Shown in pieces: positions 9,420 to 20,438 of a stretch of 64,000 nt of DNA. Under the pieces are notes generated by a model. It searched no databases. It saw only the letters and a program-made list of their open reading frames with translations, and was not told the origin of the DNA. Both the position numbers and the translations under genes were made by a program. The DNA is from Pyrenochaeta sp. MPI-SDFR-AT-0127 (Eukaryota; Ascomycota; Dothideomycetes; Pleosporales; Cucurbitariaceae), in the NCBI GenBank assembly GCA_020747015.1, contig JAGTJM010000012.1, positions 620,001 to 684,000 of the forward strand, given 5' to 3'. Positions within the stretch are counted from its first letter, which is position 1. Each line of letters opens with the position of its first letter.

Positions 9420-10226
9420 TCAGAGCACAGTCTCGTTCCTTGCAAAGGGGTCGAAGCTCGGATCCCTAATTCTTACATGTTCCATGTATTTGGCAATCTG
9501 CGTTGCATTCTGCGCATTATACATCTGCTCAACCCAATGCAGCATGAGATCGATACCAGCCGTCACTCCCGATGAGCTCCAAATGGGCGGTGATGCGGAA
9601 TAGTCTTCGACCCAACGTGCAGATGGAATCCATGTCGTGTTTAGATTGGCCGCAACTGTGGTCGGCCATGATGACTTGTTTGCAGTCGCCTTCCTGCCGT
9701 TCAAGATGCCTGCTCTGGCAGCCAGGGCCGACCCTGTGCAAATTGTAATGATGTGCTTGACCTTTGGAGCTGTTTTGCGAATATATTCAAGCGTACGGTT
9801 CAAGTTTGGATTGCGCCATCCTGGCCCGCCGGGAAGGATTAGGACGTCCAATTCGGGTGCCGTCTCAAAGGTATGCGTTGGTGGTAGAAGTGGATATACG
9901 GAGGAGTTTAGAGGATTCATCGATGCCGCTTGTGGACGCGTAGTAACTGGGTCCATAGTCTCGGCGATGAAGACAATGTTTGTCTTGTACGCCGCACTGA
10001 CGAATTGCAGTACTTCGACAGGTCCGTGGACGTCGAGGACATCGAACATGCGGAACAAGACAATGCCATAGGTCAATGTGCCTGTGGTATTAACCGCTAA
10101 TCAAGGTAAGCGTAATTCTGTTCTGGTCGCGACAAGCTGACCATTTGCATACCTACCAGCTGCGACTTGGCTTGGGAAAAGAGTGAGCAGACATGCCACG
10201 CGCCACACGACCTGCAAGAAGCCCAT
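9420..10226 (-). CDS. secreted DJ-1/PfpI protein, isonitrile-hydratase type
   Basis: Exons (minus strand) 10226..10157 and 10081..9420, intron 75 bases with GTAGGT...CACAG, 243 residues. The N-terminus MGFLQVVWRVACLLTLFPSQ looks like a signal peptide, cut after about AAG, and several N-x-S/T sites follow. The core is the DJ-1/PfpI fold: YGIVLF, the acidic motif FDVLDVHGPVEV (Asp40, Glu46), VLILPGGPGW, and the nucleophile elbow ITICTGSALAARAG with Cys138 followed by Thr, as in bacterial isocyanide hydratase. The hydratase/AraC-type sequence continues with ILNGRKATA and SSGVTAGIDLMLHWVE. Bacterial relatives hydrate isocyanides to N-formyl compounds. Its neighbour is an isocyanide synthase, which supports that reading; the function itself is inferred. 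A TATA-like TATATTA lies about 84 bases upstream. Many DJ-1/PfpI proteins have other or unknown roles. Confidence 0.82.
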
Positions 10227-10919
10227 GATGATGCTGTGAAATGATAGCGAAAGCGAAAGAATTGAACCAGGAGAGCAGCGCAAACGAGGAATTCTGAGCT
10301 ACCGATGCATAATATACATCAGAGCACTTGCTGTCGCGCGACCGAGTCATGAGACGTTTTCCTGCGATCTTCATATTAATCGCAAATTGTAGCAGGATCA
10401 GGCACTGCTGGCCGGGATCGCACTTTACTTGGAACGGCATCGAGCAATCAGAAGAAGTGGACCAAGGACTGCTGTCAAACCTTGGCTCTAAAGAGCCGCA
10501 AGAATACACTCCAGGCATTCGTGGATGGTTGCGTTAGATTGCGCACGTTTCTGCGTGATGCGAAAAAGGGCTGGGCGACTGGTGGGGATGAGGCTAAAGG
10601 CAGAATTGCAGAACATCACAAATACACTTTCTTCGAACCCGATGCTTGCATTGTATTCTGAATGATGTGTATTGAGAGCAACGAGAATGGTATAAGCTAT
10701 GATTCAATAATCGATGTCGCTACGCGCGACCTACAGTCTGGTTGCCCAACTCCATTTAAACGCACGCATGCGCAACTATTCAAACGCCAAAATGCAAGCC
10801 TTATTATAGTTATATATGTAATTTTGCCGTCTCTCATGAGTTATACTACTCTTGCTGAAAGAAAACACAGCAATGGACTAGACCGACCCAAAATTTTGCC
10901 AAGTAATACCGACCAATGC
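10227..10919. other. intergenic between DJ-1/PfpI gene and isocyanide synthase
   Basis: About 690 bases holding the promoter of the DJ-1/PfpI gene and the 3' end of the synthase gene. No further gene is seen. Confidence 0.5.
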
Positions 10920-13025
10920 TTAAGACTGGGAGCGAATCGAACGAAGCATGGAGATGACTGGGAGGAGTCTGCGCATCTTGTTCTTCTCTCCAGATTGGAC
11001 AAAGTGCGTGTCCTGGCGCCTGAGCGGACTCGGGCCAACAGGGGAGACTGTGACGGTAGCGCCCTTCTCGCTAGAAAGATCGCACGCAACGACGGAGGTC
11101 TTGGTGCGCACAATAGGAGAGCCGATGGGAGAGCGGACCTTGTCTGCAATGGGGGAGAACATGGCCTGCTTGCGGCCAACCGGTGAGCAGATGACAATGG
11201 GCCTCTGTCCCTCCACTGTGGGAGAAGTAACGATGATTGGCTTGTTCTTGCCGACGACGGGTGAGCAGATGATGATGGGCTTCTTCTTTTCTCCAATAGG
11301 AGAGACGATGACGATGGTGCTCTTCTTGTTCTGGTTGAAGATGCTAACCTTCTCAGTGGCAGTTGTGGAAGTAACAACAGCGGGAACTGTGGCATCAGCC
11401 GTACCAGCCGACTTGCGCTTCAAGCTGAAGTATGAACCATCTGGACCATCAACCCAGGAGCCGCTGAAATCTGGGCTCTCCAGGGCTTTCCTGGCAATTT
11501 GGGCACGGGCCAGGTACATGAACTCGTCGCCTTCGACCTTGATCATGGAATTGTGCCACGGGGTCGGGAGCTGGAACTCGTAGACTGGGTTGGGTTCCAA
11601 ACGAGTTTCAAGGCTGTCAATGGCGCGGACCTTGTTGGCGGGCAACAGGCGAACAGCAAACTTGGGGCCGGCGTTGTTGTGTGCGTGGATAGATAGGCGC
11701 ACATAGTTGGGAAGGAGCAGCTCCGTCAAGTTGGAGTATGCTTGGTTGCGGGACATCATCTCCTCGGCCACAAGAGCAGCTGTCTTCTTCTTCTGCTTGC
11801 CGCTGAGGGACTTAACCGAGGGGATATCGGCAAGATCCTCAAGCATGAAGCGTGTCTGGCCACGGTACAGGCCAAGTGCATCGGGCTCCTGCTCGGTGAT
11901 CAATTGGCGGATGTAGGCGCGATCTGGTCCACCAATACCCAACATGAGCTTCCTGCACAGCTCGGCCTCGCCAGTAAGCTTAGTCTTGACGGGATGTGGC
12001 ATCTTGTGCGAGTTGAGGAGCAATTTTTGCAGGCCCTGGAAGCCGTCGGAGTCGGCCGCGAAGATGTTCTTGAGGCCCTTGAACTTTATGGTTGGGACAG
12101 GTCCGACTTCCTCGGGGTATCGCTCTTGGAAGATTGCGGCCATGCAGGCATCGTATGTGTCAATCATCTCATCGTCAACGCCAACTGCTCCTAGTTAGTC
12201 TCGAATTCAGGTGTGATCGAGGGACTCGTGCTTACTGCAATCAGAGAAGACGTGGCCATCGTTGATGACCCACATTGTCGCACCAGGCTCATAGATGGTG
12301 TTCACTTCTTTGATAAAGTCGTGGAGAACATCCATGGCAATGTGCTCCGCAAGATCGGGCATGATGCCGCCGACCTTGTTGGGGTTGGGGGACTTGCACG
12401 GGAAGGCAGGCAAAGCACATTGAATTGGGAGGTTCTTGTCCACGTAGCCATAGACGCGGTTCAAGAAAGCCTCCTTGCCGCAAACATCCCACTGATCATC
12501 CTTGGATACGTTCTTAAGCCTGCGCTCGAAGATATCGGCGATGGCCGCGCATGTCTCTCGGTGCTTGGCTGCCCAAGGTGTGGACGAGGCTGAAATATGG
12601 GCAAAGGGCTGGAACTCGGTCTCGAGGAGAATAAAGCGCTCTGCCCAGATGCTGAAGCCATCAAGCTTGACCGACTTTGGCCGCGATGTAATCATGCCCA
12701 AGAAGAGGCCATTGTCTTGCTCGATTTCGGAAACCTGTGTGTTGATTGCTTCTTGCTGATATGAAGGGGGGAAATTTGAGCGGATGTTGAGCAGAGCTGG
12801 AACATCGGCTGTGATGGGAAGTGACTTGATGGTCTTGCCGGATGGGAGCTGGAGCTGTGTCCATGTTCCCTCGGTAGAGCAAACAATATCTTTAAGTTGT
12901 GTCCATGCTTCTGGGATAGACTTTGAGTTGCTACCCTCAACAGCCAGGAGTTCACCGGAGGAATTCCTCCAGTACATGCCCTGGATGCAGTGGTAGGTGG
13001 AAAGGGCCTTGTTTAGAGGAGGCAT
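10920..13025 (-). CDS. isocyanide synthase, DIT1/PvcA family, with repeat tail
   Basis: Member of the DIT1_PvcA family, which turns an amino acid (often Tyr or Trp) into an isocyanide. Yeast Dit1 makes the N-formyl-tyrosine precursor of spore-wall dityrosine. Exons (minus strand) 13025..12236 and 12184..10920; the 51-base intron restores FSDC-IGVDDEMIDTYDAC, the family's HVFSD-x-x-GVDD motif. Other signatures are LPAFPCKSPNPNKVGG, DLAEHIAMDVLHDFI, YEPGATMWVINDG, FMLEDL and VRLSIHAHNNAGPKF. The total is 684 residues, some 150 more than yeast Dit1 (about 536). The extra is a C-terminal tail (about 520-684) with four roughly 12-residue repeats centred on Ser-Pro. The gene is divergent from a P450, as DIT1/DIT2 are in yeast, and next to a DJ-1/PfpI gene. 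Product and substrate cannot be read from sequence. Confidence 0.92.
11174..11324 (-). repeat. Ser-Pro-centred tandem repeat in isocyanide synthase tail
   Basis: Four degenerate repeat units at about residues 551-600: KKSTIVIVSPIGE, KKKPIIICSPVVG, KNKPIIVTSPTVEG, QRPIVICSPVGRK. The consensus is K-x-P-I-[IV]-[IV]-x-S-P-x-x-G. Further single SPI/SPV motifs follow (FSPIA, RSPIGSP, VSPVGPSP). The DNA repeats are diverged but visible. Confidence 0.8.
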
Positions 13026-14012
13026 TGTGAAGGATTAATGAAAAAGTTTGGGGTATCCGCTGAAAAGGAAAGATGCTACAAGAGAGACAAAGGAAACAGG
13101 AGTAGACGAGACGAAGTCTAAAAGGCTGAGGAGGTTGAGCGATGGTAAGGGCTGAATGATGGTTGCATGATCAACACGTCGGCCTCTAATATATGAAAGA
13201 GACTTAACGCGTCCGTCTCCAGCATCGCAAAGGCTATTTCTCGTCGCGGTCAGTGCGGCGTGCAATCCAGCCAGCTGCGGATGGACCATGGGCAGCCACA
13301 TTTCGCCCTGGCCGTACACCGACTAGCATGGCTAATTGCAGCGGCATTCATCTCGCTACGACCCCGTCAGATACCAGGATTGGTCTGCAGTGCTCAACGT
13401 GTCGGGCGGCGGTGCGGGTGGTTCTCGATGTTTTGCTCCTTGACTGGGAAAAGTGCAATGCTGCTGTGCGCCTGAAGGTGACGCTTGGCAAGCCGCAGCA
13501 AGGGCAGGGGGTCTAGAAGAGGAAACGGGCGCTTCCAGAGTAAGCGGTCTGGCACAGACGGCTTGTTATGGGGATTCAGCGAGCCACAGTGCTGCAGTGA
13601 CTGTCAGCTGGGCGGTGGTGGCAGAGCCGTCGCCTAGCTGGCTCAGCGAGAGGCTGTCTGACCACGGTGTGCACTCCTTGGCATGCACAATCTGGGTCGG
13701 AGGTCCCGTCGCCCTGCTAGCCGCGCCGCACCACTGGTCGAGACAGCCAAGCTTCTTACCACAGCCCAAACATTACCGTCCGCATCCTCGAAATCCTCTC
13801 TATTGTCTAAATGTAGCGTGCATGAGGCTGCCAGTCCCACAGGGGTGGGCCGTGGTGTTTGCGCCAGCCATTTCGCTTCCGCCCTCAGCTTGGGTGGAGG
13901 CACCGCCTCCAATGTAGGGCTGAGATGCTCCTATCGCTGCTCGCCAGTTTCATATATGCTCACCCAGTGCATCTTCTCCCGCCGACCGTGAAATCGACAC
14001 CAGTCCAGCATC
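13026..14012. promoter_or_regulatory. bidirectional promoter, isocyanide synthase / P450
   Basis: 987 bases between the two divergent start codons. A TATA-like element for the synthase (minus strand TATATTA near 13188-13194) lies about 165 bases from its ATG. CATATATG at 13951-13958 lies about 60 bases from the P450 ATG. Mac1-like words occur at 13432-13438 (TTTGCTC), 13389-13396 (AGTGCTCA) and 13957-13962 (TGCTCA). The shared promoter fits coordinated expression of the pair. Confidence 0.6.
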
Positions 14013-15545
14013 ATGGTTTCCTACCTTTCCTTGGTGTTTGTGGCCGTCTTTGCGACTTTCTTCGCCGTCGTCTCCTTCTTCATTGCCCTCTTCACACCGC
14101 CCCGCAACTTTCCAAAAAACATTCCCACAATTCCATTCTACTACGGTCTTTTGCCCCTCTTCAAGGACGTCGATCAAGCCGAGCTCTACCGCCAATACCT
14201 GAAGGAGCCTCTCGCAAAGTATGGCGCAGTGAAACTCTTCTTTGGCGGACAATGGAATATCCTCGTCACCAAGCCGTCGTATGTTGCAGAGATCCTCAAG
14301 CATGAGGACATCTACGCAAAGTCTGGAAACAACATCAAGATCCCCCACAGTGTCCTCGCTGAATACACGGGTGAGAACATCATCAGCGCCCATGGCGAAA
14401 AGTGGAAGCTGTACCACGGTGTCATCAAGCCAGGTCTGCAGGCTGACCACGACTCGGAGCAAATCTGGAAGAACTCCAGAATCCTGAGAGACATGTTCTT
14501 GGGTGACTCAAAGAAGGCTGGTGGTAATGCAATCCCAATCTACACCCAGCTCCATCGCTATGCCCTCGCCAATCTCTCCGAGGTCTTGTACGAATCGAGC
14601 TTCGAGACAATGCAGCGCGTGGATGCCCCACTGCACACGATCCAAATGAAGATTAAGCCCATCATCTTCAAGCCGATCTTCATGAACTTTCCATTCCTCG
14701 ATCATCTGCCATTGAAGGTCCGGAAACTCGGACGTATGCTTAACAGGCAGTTCCGCGACACATTGCGCACCTCCATCACCAACGGACACACCCACCACGT
14801 CTGCAACGAGAACGACAGGAGCAATGTTGCTTGCAGATTGCTCGGCTCGCATCGTGAGGGCATACTCACAGACAAGGACCTTGATGACAATCTCGTCAGC
14901 ACTTTCCTTGCAGGTCACGAGAATCCCCAGATTGCGCTCATGTCACTGCTGTATCTTCTCGGATCCCACACCGACGTTCAGGATGCCGTTCGCAAAGAGA
15001 TTGATATGCTGTTCCCTGCCAATGCCCCCGCTGGCTACGAGCCGGACTACTCTGACCTTCACGATCTACCCCTCCTTACCGCAGTCTTGTATGAAAGTCT
15101 ACGCATGTTCCCGCCGATCTCACAACTCATCAATCGCTGCACGACAGCACCGATTGTGCTTGGAAACAAAATACCCGTCCCTGGGGGTGTATACCTAGGC
15201 TACAATGCATATTCCACCAACCGCGATGTCGAGTTTTGGGGAGCCGATGCTGAGGACTTCAAGCCCTCTCGCTGGGGTACTACAAATGAGGAGATTAACC
15301 ACTTGTACCGCCGAGCAAACTCCAAAGCGACGTTCATTAGTTTCCATGGTGGAAAGCGAGCATGTCTGGGTCAGAAGTTTGCGATGCAGCAACTGCGCAT
15401 CACCCTTGTAGAGTTGGTGCGAGGATGCAAGTGGAAAGTTGATGAGAAGTGGGATGGACGTATGACGCCAGCCGGTCCACTGTACCCCCGAGGCTTGAAG
15501 ATCAAATTTGAGTCGATTAATGCTGTCTCGGAGAAGGCGCCATAG
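14013..15545 (+). CDS. cytochrome P450, CYP56/DIT2-like
   Basis: Intron-free gene, 510 residues, normal length for a fungal microsomal P450. An N-terminal membrane anchor (about residues 3-28) precedes a PPRNFPKNIP proline hinge. The C-helix motif is EKWKLYHGVIKPG. The I-helix reads STFLAGHENPQ, with AGHEN in place of the usual AG-x-D/E-T, as I recall also for the Dit2 family. The K-helix is YESLRMFPP (E-x-x-R), and the heme loop SFHGGKRACLGQKFA has Cys451 as the iron ligand. In yeast Dit2 couples two N-formyl-tyrosines; related P450s in isocyanide clusters oxidise or dimerise the isocyanide product. It diverges from the isocyanide synthase, so it is very likely the partner enzyme. The exact reaction is not known. 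Confidence 0.93.
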   Translation: MVSYLSLVFVAVFATFFAVVSFFIALFTPPRNFPKNIPTIPFYYGLLPLFKDVDQAELYRQYLKEPLAKYGAVKLFFGGQWNILVTKPSYVAEILKHEDIYAKSGNNIKIPHSVLAEYTGENIISAHGEKWKLYHGVIKPGLQADHDSEQIWKNSRILRDMFLGDSKKAGGNAIPIYTQLHRYALANLSEVLYESSFETMQRVDAPLHTIQMKIKPIIFKPIFMNFPFLDHLPLKVRKLGRMLNRQFRDTLRTSITNGHTHHVCNENDRSNVACRLLGSHREGILTDKDLDDNLVSTFLAGHENPQIALMSLLYLLGSHTDVQDAVRKEIDMLFPANAPAGYEPDYSDLHDLPLLTAVLYESLRMFPPISQLINRCTTAPIVLGNKIPVPGGVYLGYNAYSTNRDVEFWGADAEDFKPSRWGTTNEEINHLYRRANSKATFISFHGGKRACLGQKFAMQQLRITLVELVRGCKWKVDEKWDGRMTPAGPLYPRGLKIKFESINAVSEKAP

Positions 15546-18500
15546 ATCGGGTAACGGAGTTCAGGCACGAAACTCCGTGGGGAGAAAGCAAAGACTGATT
15601 GATGGATGTAATGGTTTCACGACGTTTGCATAGCGAAGGCGTTCGGGATGGCCCGATAATGCCCAAAACCCAACAAGGATGACAGAATAGAAAAGGCCAG
15701 TTGCTCAAGGATATACCAATCGCGCATTTGCTCGTTTTATGGATGTTGGGAGGCAGCACAAATTGAATATATATTAAATTTGATCTCCAACAATTCCGAG
15801 TCCATGGTACAACTGTCCCAACGATCTGTAATCTTGTTGAGCGCAGCATTATATATTAATGCCTCGCCAACACCAGTTCAAATGTGTTGTACTTCGCCTG
15901 TTCCGGTAGCCCTGATCAAGTATTCGCCGAAGCCGCATAACCTGCATCAAAGACTGCACGTATCATTACCGCTCGCTTGCGCAGGTACCTGCATGTCATG
16001 TACACATTTATGCTTGAAGTGTAGAGGAATGATACTTAAGAATTCACCATCTCTTGCCTGCAAAATTCTCCGAACCCCTAGTCATCAAGAGCTCAGCTTT
16101 TGCAGAAGAAGTTGACCCACAGTGGACCACATCCAACACCAACAGTACGAAAAGAAAAATCTGACTCGAACGAGAAATTAAGAGAGGATGTAGAATTTTT
16201 CCTTCCCGGGTCAGGCATTGCATTCAGGATCAGATACGACAATGTCGACCAGGGTGTGACCAGGATATTTTTGGTGGGGGGCCAAGGAAGGATGCGGCGG
16301 TGCGAAGATGCGGCACAGCTGGGAATACAGTAAGCACAGGGGTGGGAGATGACTGCACGCCTAATTATTACGCCTGTAACAAAGGTATAATGTGTACTTT
16401 AATGTGCAATCATGGCCCAGTGAGCGTCTTTTGGAGATGCATTGTATATATCTGCTCAACCCACAACTACAACAAGGCAGAGCAAAAAAAACAAGGGGGG
16501 CCGCGAAGGCGGGATGTTGCAAGCACATCGTATGAGGATATGAGGCTCAAATGATGTAAATGCGACCGAAAGTGGGGATTGTCAGATAGCACAATCTCGG
16601 GATAAGGCGCCTTGGAGAAGCGGTTGCGCAATACCATGCCATGATCAGGCTGGCAACGGACGTAATTTATCCTCTTGCCTGGAACTCACATGTACCCAGT
16701 TTCTTTATGCCTACTGAAGGGAGCTATTTGTGCAGGATGACTTAAAGCAAGCCCACTCGGTCTCTTAGCATTCTATCTTGTCCATCATTGAGCGGATAAT
16801 CTGCATGTGTTGTTTGAGAAAAGTACTTGACATGACAGTACTGTTTTAGACGGCTAGAATGATAGAGGCCATGTTAAGGAAGCGGCCGTTGCAAAGCGCG
16901 AACACGGATCTAAGCTCATTCGAGCCAATTGTGCGAGCAGCGAGATGAATATAGCAGTATTAACCACGAACAGTAGTTCAGTTTGCTCCCTTAGCATGTT
17001 TTCATCTTGGATAAAGCACTGGGAAGCATTCATTCGTCAAGAGACATACTGAAAAAGGTCACCTGCGCGCGCACTGATCGTACTTCCACCGTGATCTAGC
17101 ACCTCTCATTAAGGTTTTAGTTGCAGCGCTGGGCTTTCCGTCAATCTATCCAGATCGCGCCGCTGTTCGAACGTGATAGCCCTTAAGACTAATGCATGAA
17201 GCGCTTTTCTCGAAGTTTGCGCGCTGGCCGAGCCGCGATTCGCTGACTGCACTTTGTGGTTGAAAGCTAATAATCAGGTTTCCGTTTGTAGCATTACGTG
17301 GAGTTTTTTTGAATGGTCATGAAATTCCACCTTCAGCTGTGGAACACAAGCCACAGCGTGTAGGATTGGCAGGGCATTTACAAGTAACCAGTGGAGAGGG
17401 TAACATTACCCAAGATCAGCCATGGGCGCCGCCGATTTTACATACATCTGCCTCAGTGCACTCAGGGCTTCTGGGCAATGCGATCATCTGCCAGTTACAC
17501 GTGGAATTTTCGATTAGCATTGAATTATATGACAATGAATTCTTCCAAGAGACACTGCTCCCATAGATCCTAAGACGTGGGTGGTTATCTTGGAGCATAA
17601 ACATGCGACCGGCGCCGCCAGCCCTGCGACACAGAGGTTCAAATTAGCGACTTGAATACAAGCTTAAACTATACTGCTAGTGTGGCAACTGCTGCGATTT
17701 CCGTCATTTTGCAAAGAGACTTGCGAAGAAATTCCAGAACGTGTCTCCAGCTTGCCGATGGCCTGTTGCAGATGACTCAAGTCCCATGCCGTGGTTTGGC
17801 AGTAGTGATCTTGGCCATAATGCCAAACCCGCTGCAATGTCCTATTACCTGATATGAATCAAAGTCAACAATCGCACAGTGATGAAGCGCGTATGTATCG
17901 GGAGCGAATGGCCGAACACAGTAGCTTGGAAGAGATGTGAAGGGCTAGTCCTTCGATATGACACTGAATCACCTTCTCCTCGTGGCATATTCATGAGGTA
18001 CCATAGTACCAGCTCGAATAGCGGGCACCATTGAGAAAGCGTCTTCCAGAGTCGAGACTAGCGATAGGCGAAGCGAGGTTTGAGTTGGCAGACTAGTATG
18101 GCGCTACCCGGGTAGTGCCTTCAGCCTCACGCTTGGGCGCCTTCCCCAGCTCCTCAACCCTCGATCGGCGGTGTCAAGCGGGCGCTAGTGCAATACACCC
18201 TTTTTGCACACATCTCTGTATCAAAAGGGCCGCCTGTGTGCAAGGTTTCACGCACAAACCTTCATTGTGGGCAAGGGGATTTCTGGGCAAGATCCTCCCC
18301 AACTTCGCGAACAAAGGCTCCTTCAGGGTCAAGGATAGCACATCCAGATACGGCGGCCGTGGCCTCTTCGCCAGTCAAGTCACAACAAGTGTTGAGATTT
18401 ACAATGCGCAGGCAATGTTCCCAACAGCGGCAGCGAATTGTATGTTCCAGAGTTGCATCCATGGAGACACGTGCAGAAGCGGTCTGTGTATCGCCAACAC

Positions 18501-18874
18501 CGTGCTGGATTCGCCGAATGTAGCCCTAAAGGAGATGACGGCTGGCAAGCCCCAAGCTGGCTGAGGTGAGAGCGGGCCGCTTGGCGTCGCACTACGGCTT
18601 GCCTAAGCTTTCCTTTGGGAGCTGACCACAGCCGGGATGAAAATAAATCGCTTCGCAGGGGTTGGGCTGGATGGACGAGTGAGAGCGAGCCAATCCTGCA
18701 GGGCTGCCGGAAGCACAACACAGTGCCTAGAACAGAGTCCTAACCTGTGCGGCGCTGCGCATGGTCGGCACGTAGGACACTCCGATAACTGGGCGGTGCT
18801 GAAGCAAAGCATGCATATACTTCAACCCCAAAGCCCCATTGTGGACAACAACAACAATATCATCATCCTTCACC
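15546..18874. other. 3.3 kb gene-poor gap between P450 and MFS gene
   Basis: No gene can be supported. It is AT-richer than the flanking genes from about 15.7 to 18.0 kb, with only short random frames. A frame at 18115..18564 contains a phrase like the start of a SET domain (STSRYGGRGLFASQ) but nothing after it fits. The last few hundred bases must hold the MFS promoter. Confidence 0.45.
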
Positions 18875-20438
18875 ATGCGTTCTCCTGTCGACTTTGAGAA
18901 GGCCCACCACTACGATCGGTGTCGTGAAAGCATCGACAGTGACGACTATCCTTCACCACATCCTCTTGACGAAGAAGAACAGTCATTAACCAACGATGCT
19001 GCCCCTGCACCACCACCACCTCCTCCATATTCGGCTTTCTCAATAAACCGAAGGCGTTTCATTCTTGCTGTCGTAACAGCTGCAGGCTTCTTTGGCCCGC
19101 TATGCGGAGCGGTTTACCTGCCATCTCTCCCGCTCTTCCAGGAGATCTTCAAAGCTTCAAAAGCTGTAGTGAACGGAACTGTCTCGATGTACATGGTTGT
19201 ATTCGCTATTGCAGTATGTCACCCAAAATCAAACTGCTTTTCGCAATGCTAACATGGTGTAGCCTCTCTTTGGCGCAGCAGCTTCTGATGTTGGTGGACG
19301 AAAAACCGTGTATATGGTTGGTCTCGGGAGTTTTCTCGTTTCCAACACATTGCTCGCCGTTCTCCCGCCGCATATCGCCTTGTTATACTTTCTCCGTATC
19401 TTCCAGGCTTTCGGCTCTTGCATTGTCTTCTCTGTTGGAGCAGGCACAGTTGCTGACATCACTGAACCTGCAAATCGTGCGTCTGCTTTAGCGTGGTTTC
19501 TCATGGGGCCGCAGCTTGGTCCTATTCTTGGACCAGTCATTGGCGGCCAATTTGCGACAGTGTCAAGGTGGAGATGGGTCTTCGGTTTCCTCTCACTTGC
19601 CAGTCTCCCGGTGTACTTCGCCATATGTTTCTGCATGCCAGAGACTTTGCGATCCTTGGTCGGCAATGGTACCGCGCTTGCACACCAACCCTGGTTTTCG
19701 ATCCCCAAGTTTCGCACAAAGCCGTGTACAGATGCAAAGGTCCCCAAGGCCCCTAGGCCATCATTTCGCAAATTCATGCACCTTCTCAAATACCCGCCTC
19801 ATCTGATCGTCTCGGTCAACGGTGCGCTGCAGTTCTCTGGTTTGTACGGTATGTACATTGCCTTTACCTCAGTCTGGAAAAACAACTATGGTTGGAAGCC
19901 CCAATATGTCGGCTATGCATTTCTCTGCCCCGGTATTGCCATGTTCATTGCCTCAATCGTCGTCGGTCGTCTGTCTGATGCTATGCGAAAGAAGGCAATT
20001 GCAAACAGTCCTGATGGCAGAGTCTCACCCGAACGAAGAATTGCCATCCAAGTCCCTGGATTCATCATTGCAGCTGGTGGCAAGATCATGTTTGGATGGT
20101 TTGTGCACGGCCGCGCACACCCAGCATTCGGCCTCTTTGGATCAGCTCTTGCTGCAGTTGGAGTTGCTGTTGTGTTCGTCACCAGCACTTCCTTCCAGAC
20201 AGAGTGCGACCCTGCTCAGACAGCCAGCTTAGTAGCACTCGGAGGATTTATGCGGAACGTTGCTGCCGCTATCTGCGCAGCTATCATCGCTAAGTTGATA
20301 GATAGCATGGGATTGCGCTGGTGTTTCACAGGTCTCGGAATCCTTGACCTCATCTGTATCCCAGGAGTTCTTCTGATCTTGGTCCGAGGAGCCAAGTTCC
20401 GCGAAGCGCTGAAGCGCGAGCAGCAGCTGAACAAATAA
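18875..20438 (+). CDS. MFS transporter, DHA1 type, DTR1/QDR-like
   Basis: Proton-coupled exporter of the DHA1 subfamily, about 12 membrane helices. Exons 18875..19213 and 19263..20438, intron 49 bases (GTATGT...TAG), 504 residues. The start in CACCATGCG is preferred over an in-frame ATG 36 bases earlier. A charged, proline-rich cytosolic N-terminus (about 65 residues) precedes TM1. The motif-A loop reads ASDVGGRKTVYMVG; TM5 has the drug-antiporter motif-C-like run GPQLGPILGPVIGGQ. The family includes yeast Dtr1, which exports the dityrosine precursor made by Dit1/Dit2. The gene lies 3.3 kb downstream of the P450, so it is a candidate exporter of the cluster product. Other DHA1 roles (polyamines, drugs) remain possible. 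Confidence 0.88.

Noticed and set aside
18115..18564. 149-codon frame with STSRYGGRGLFASQ, like the first strand of a SET domain.
   Set aside because: Only this phrase fits; no further SET motifs follow in any frame, and there is no upstream or downstream exon support.
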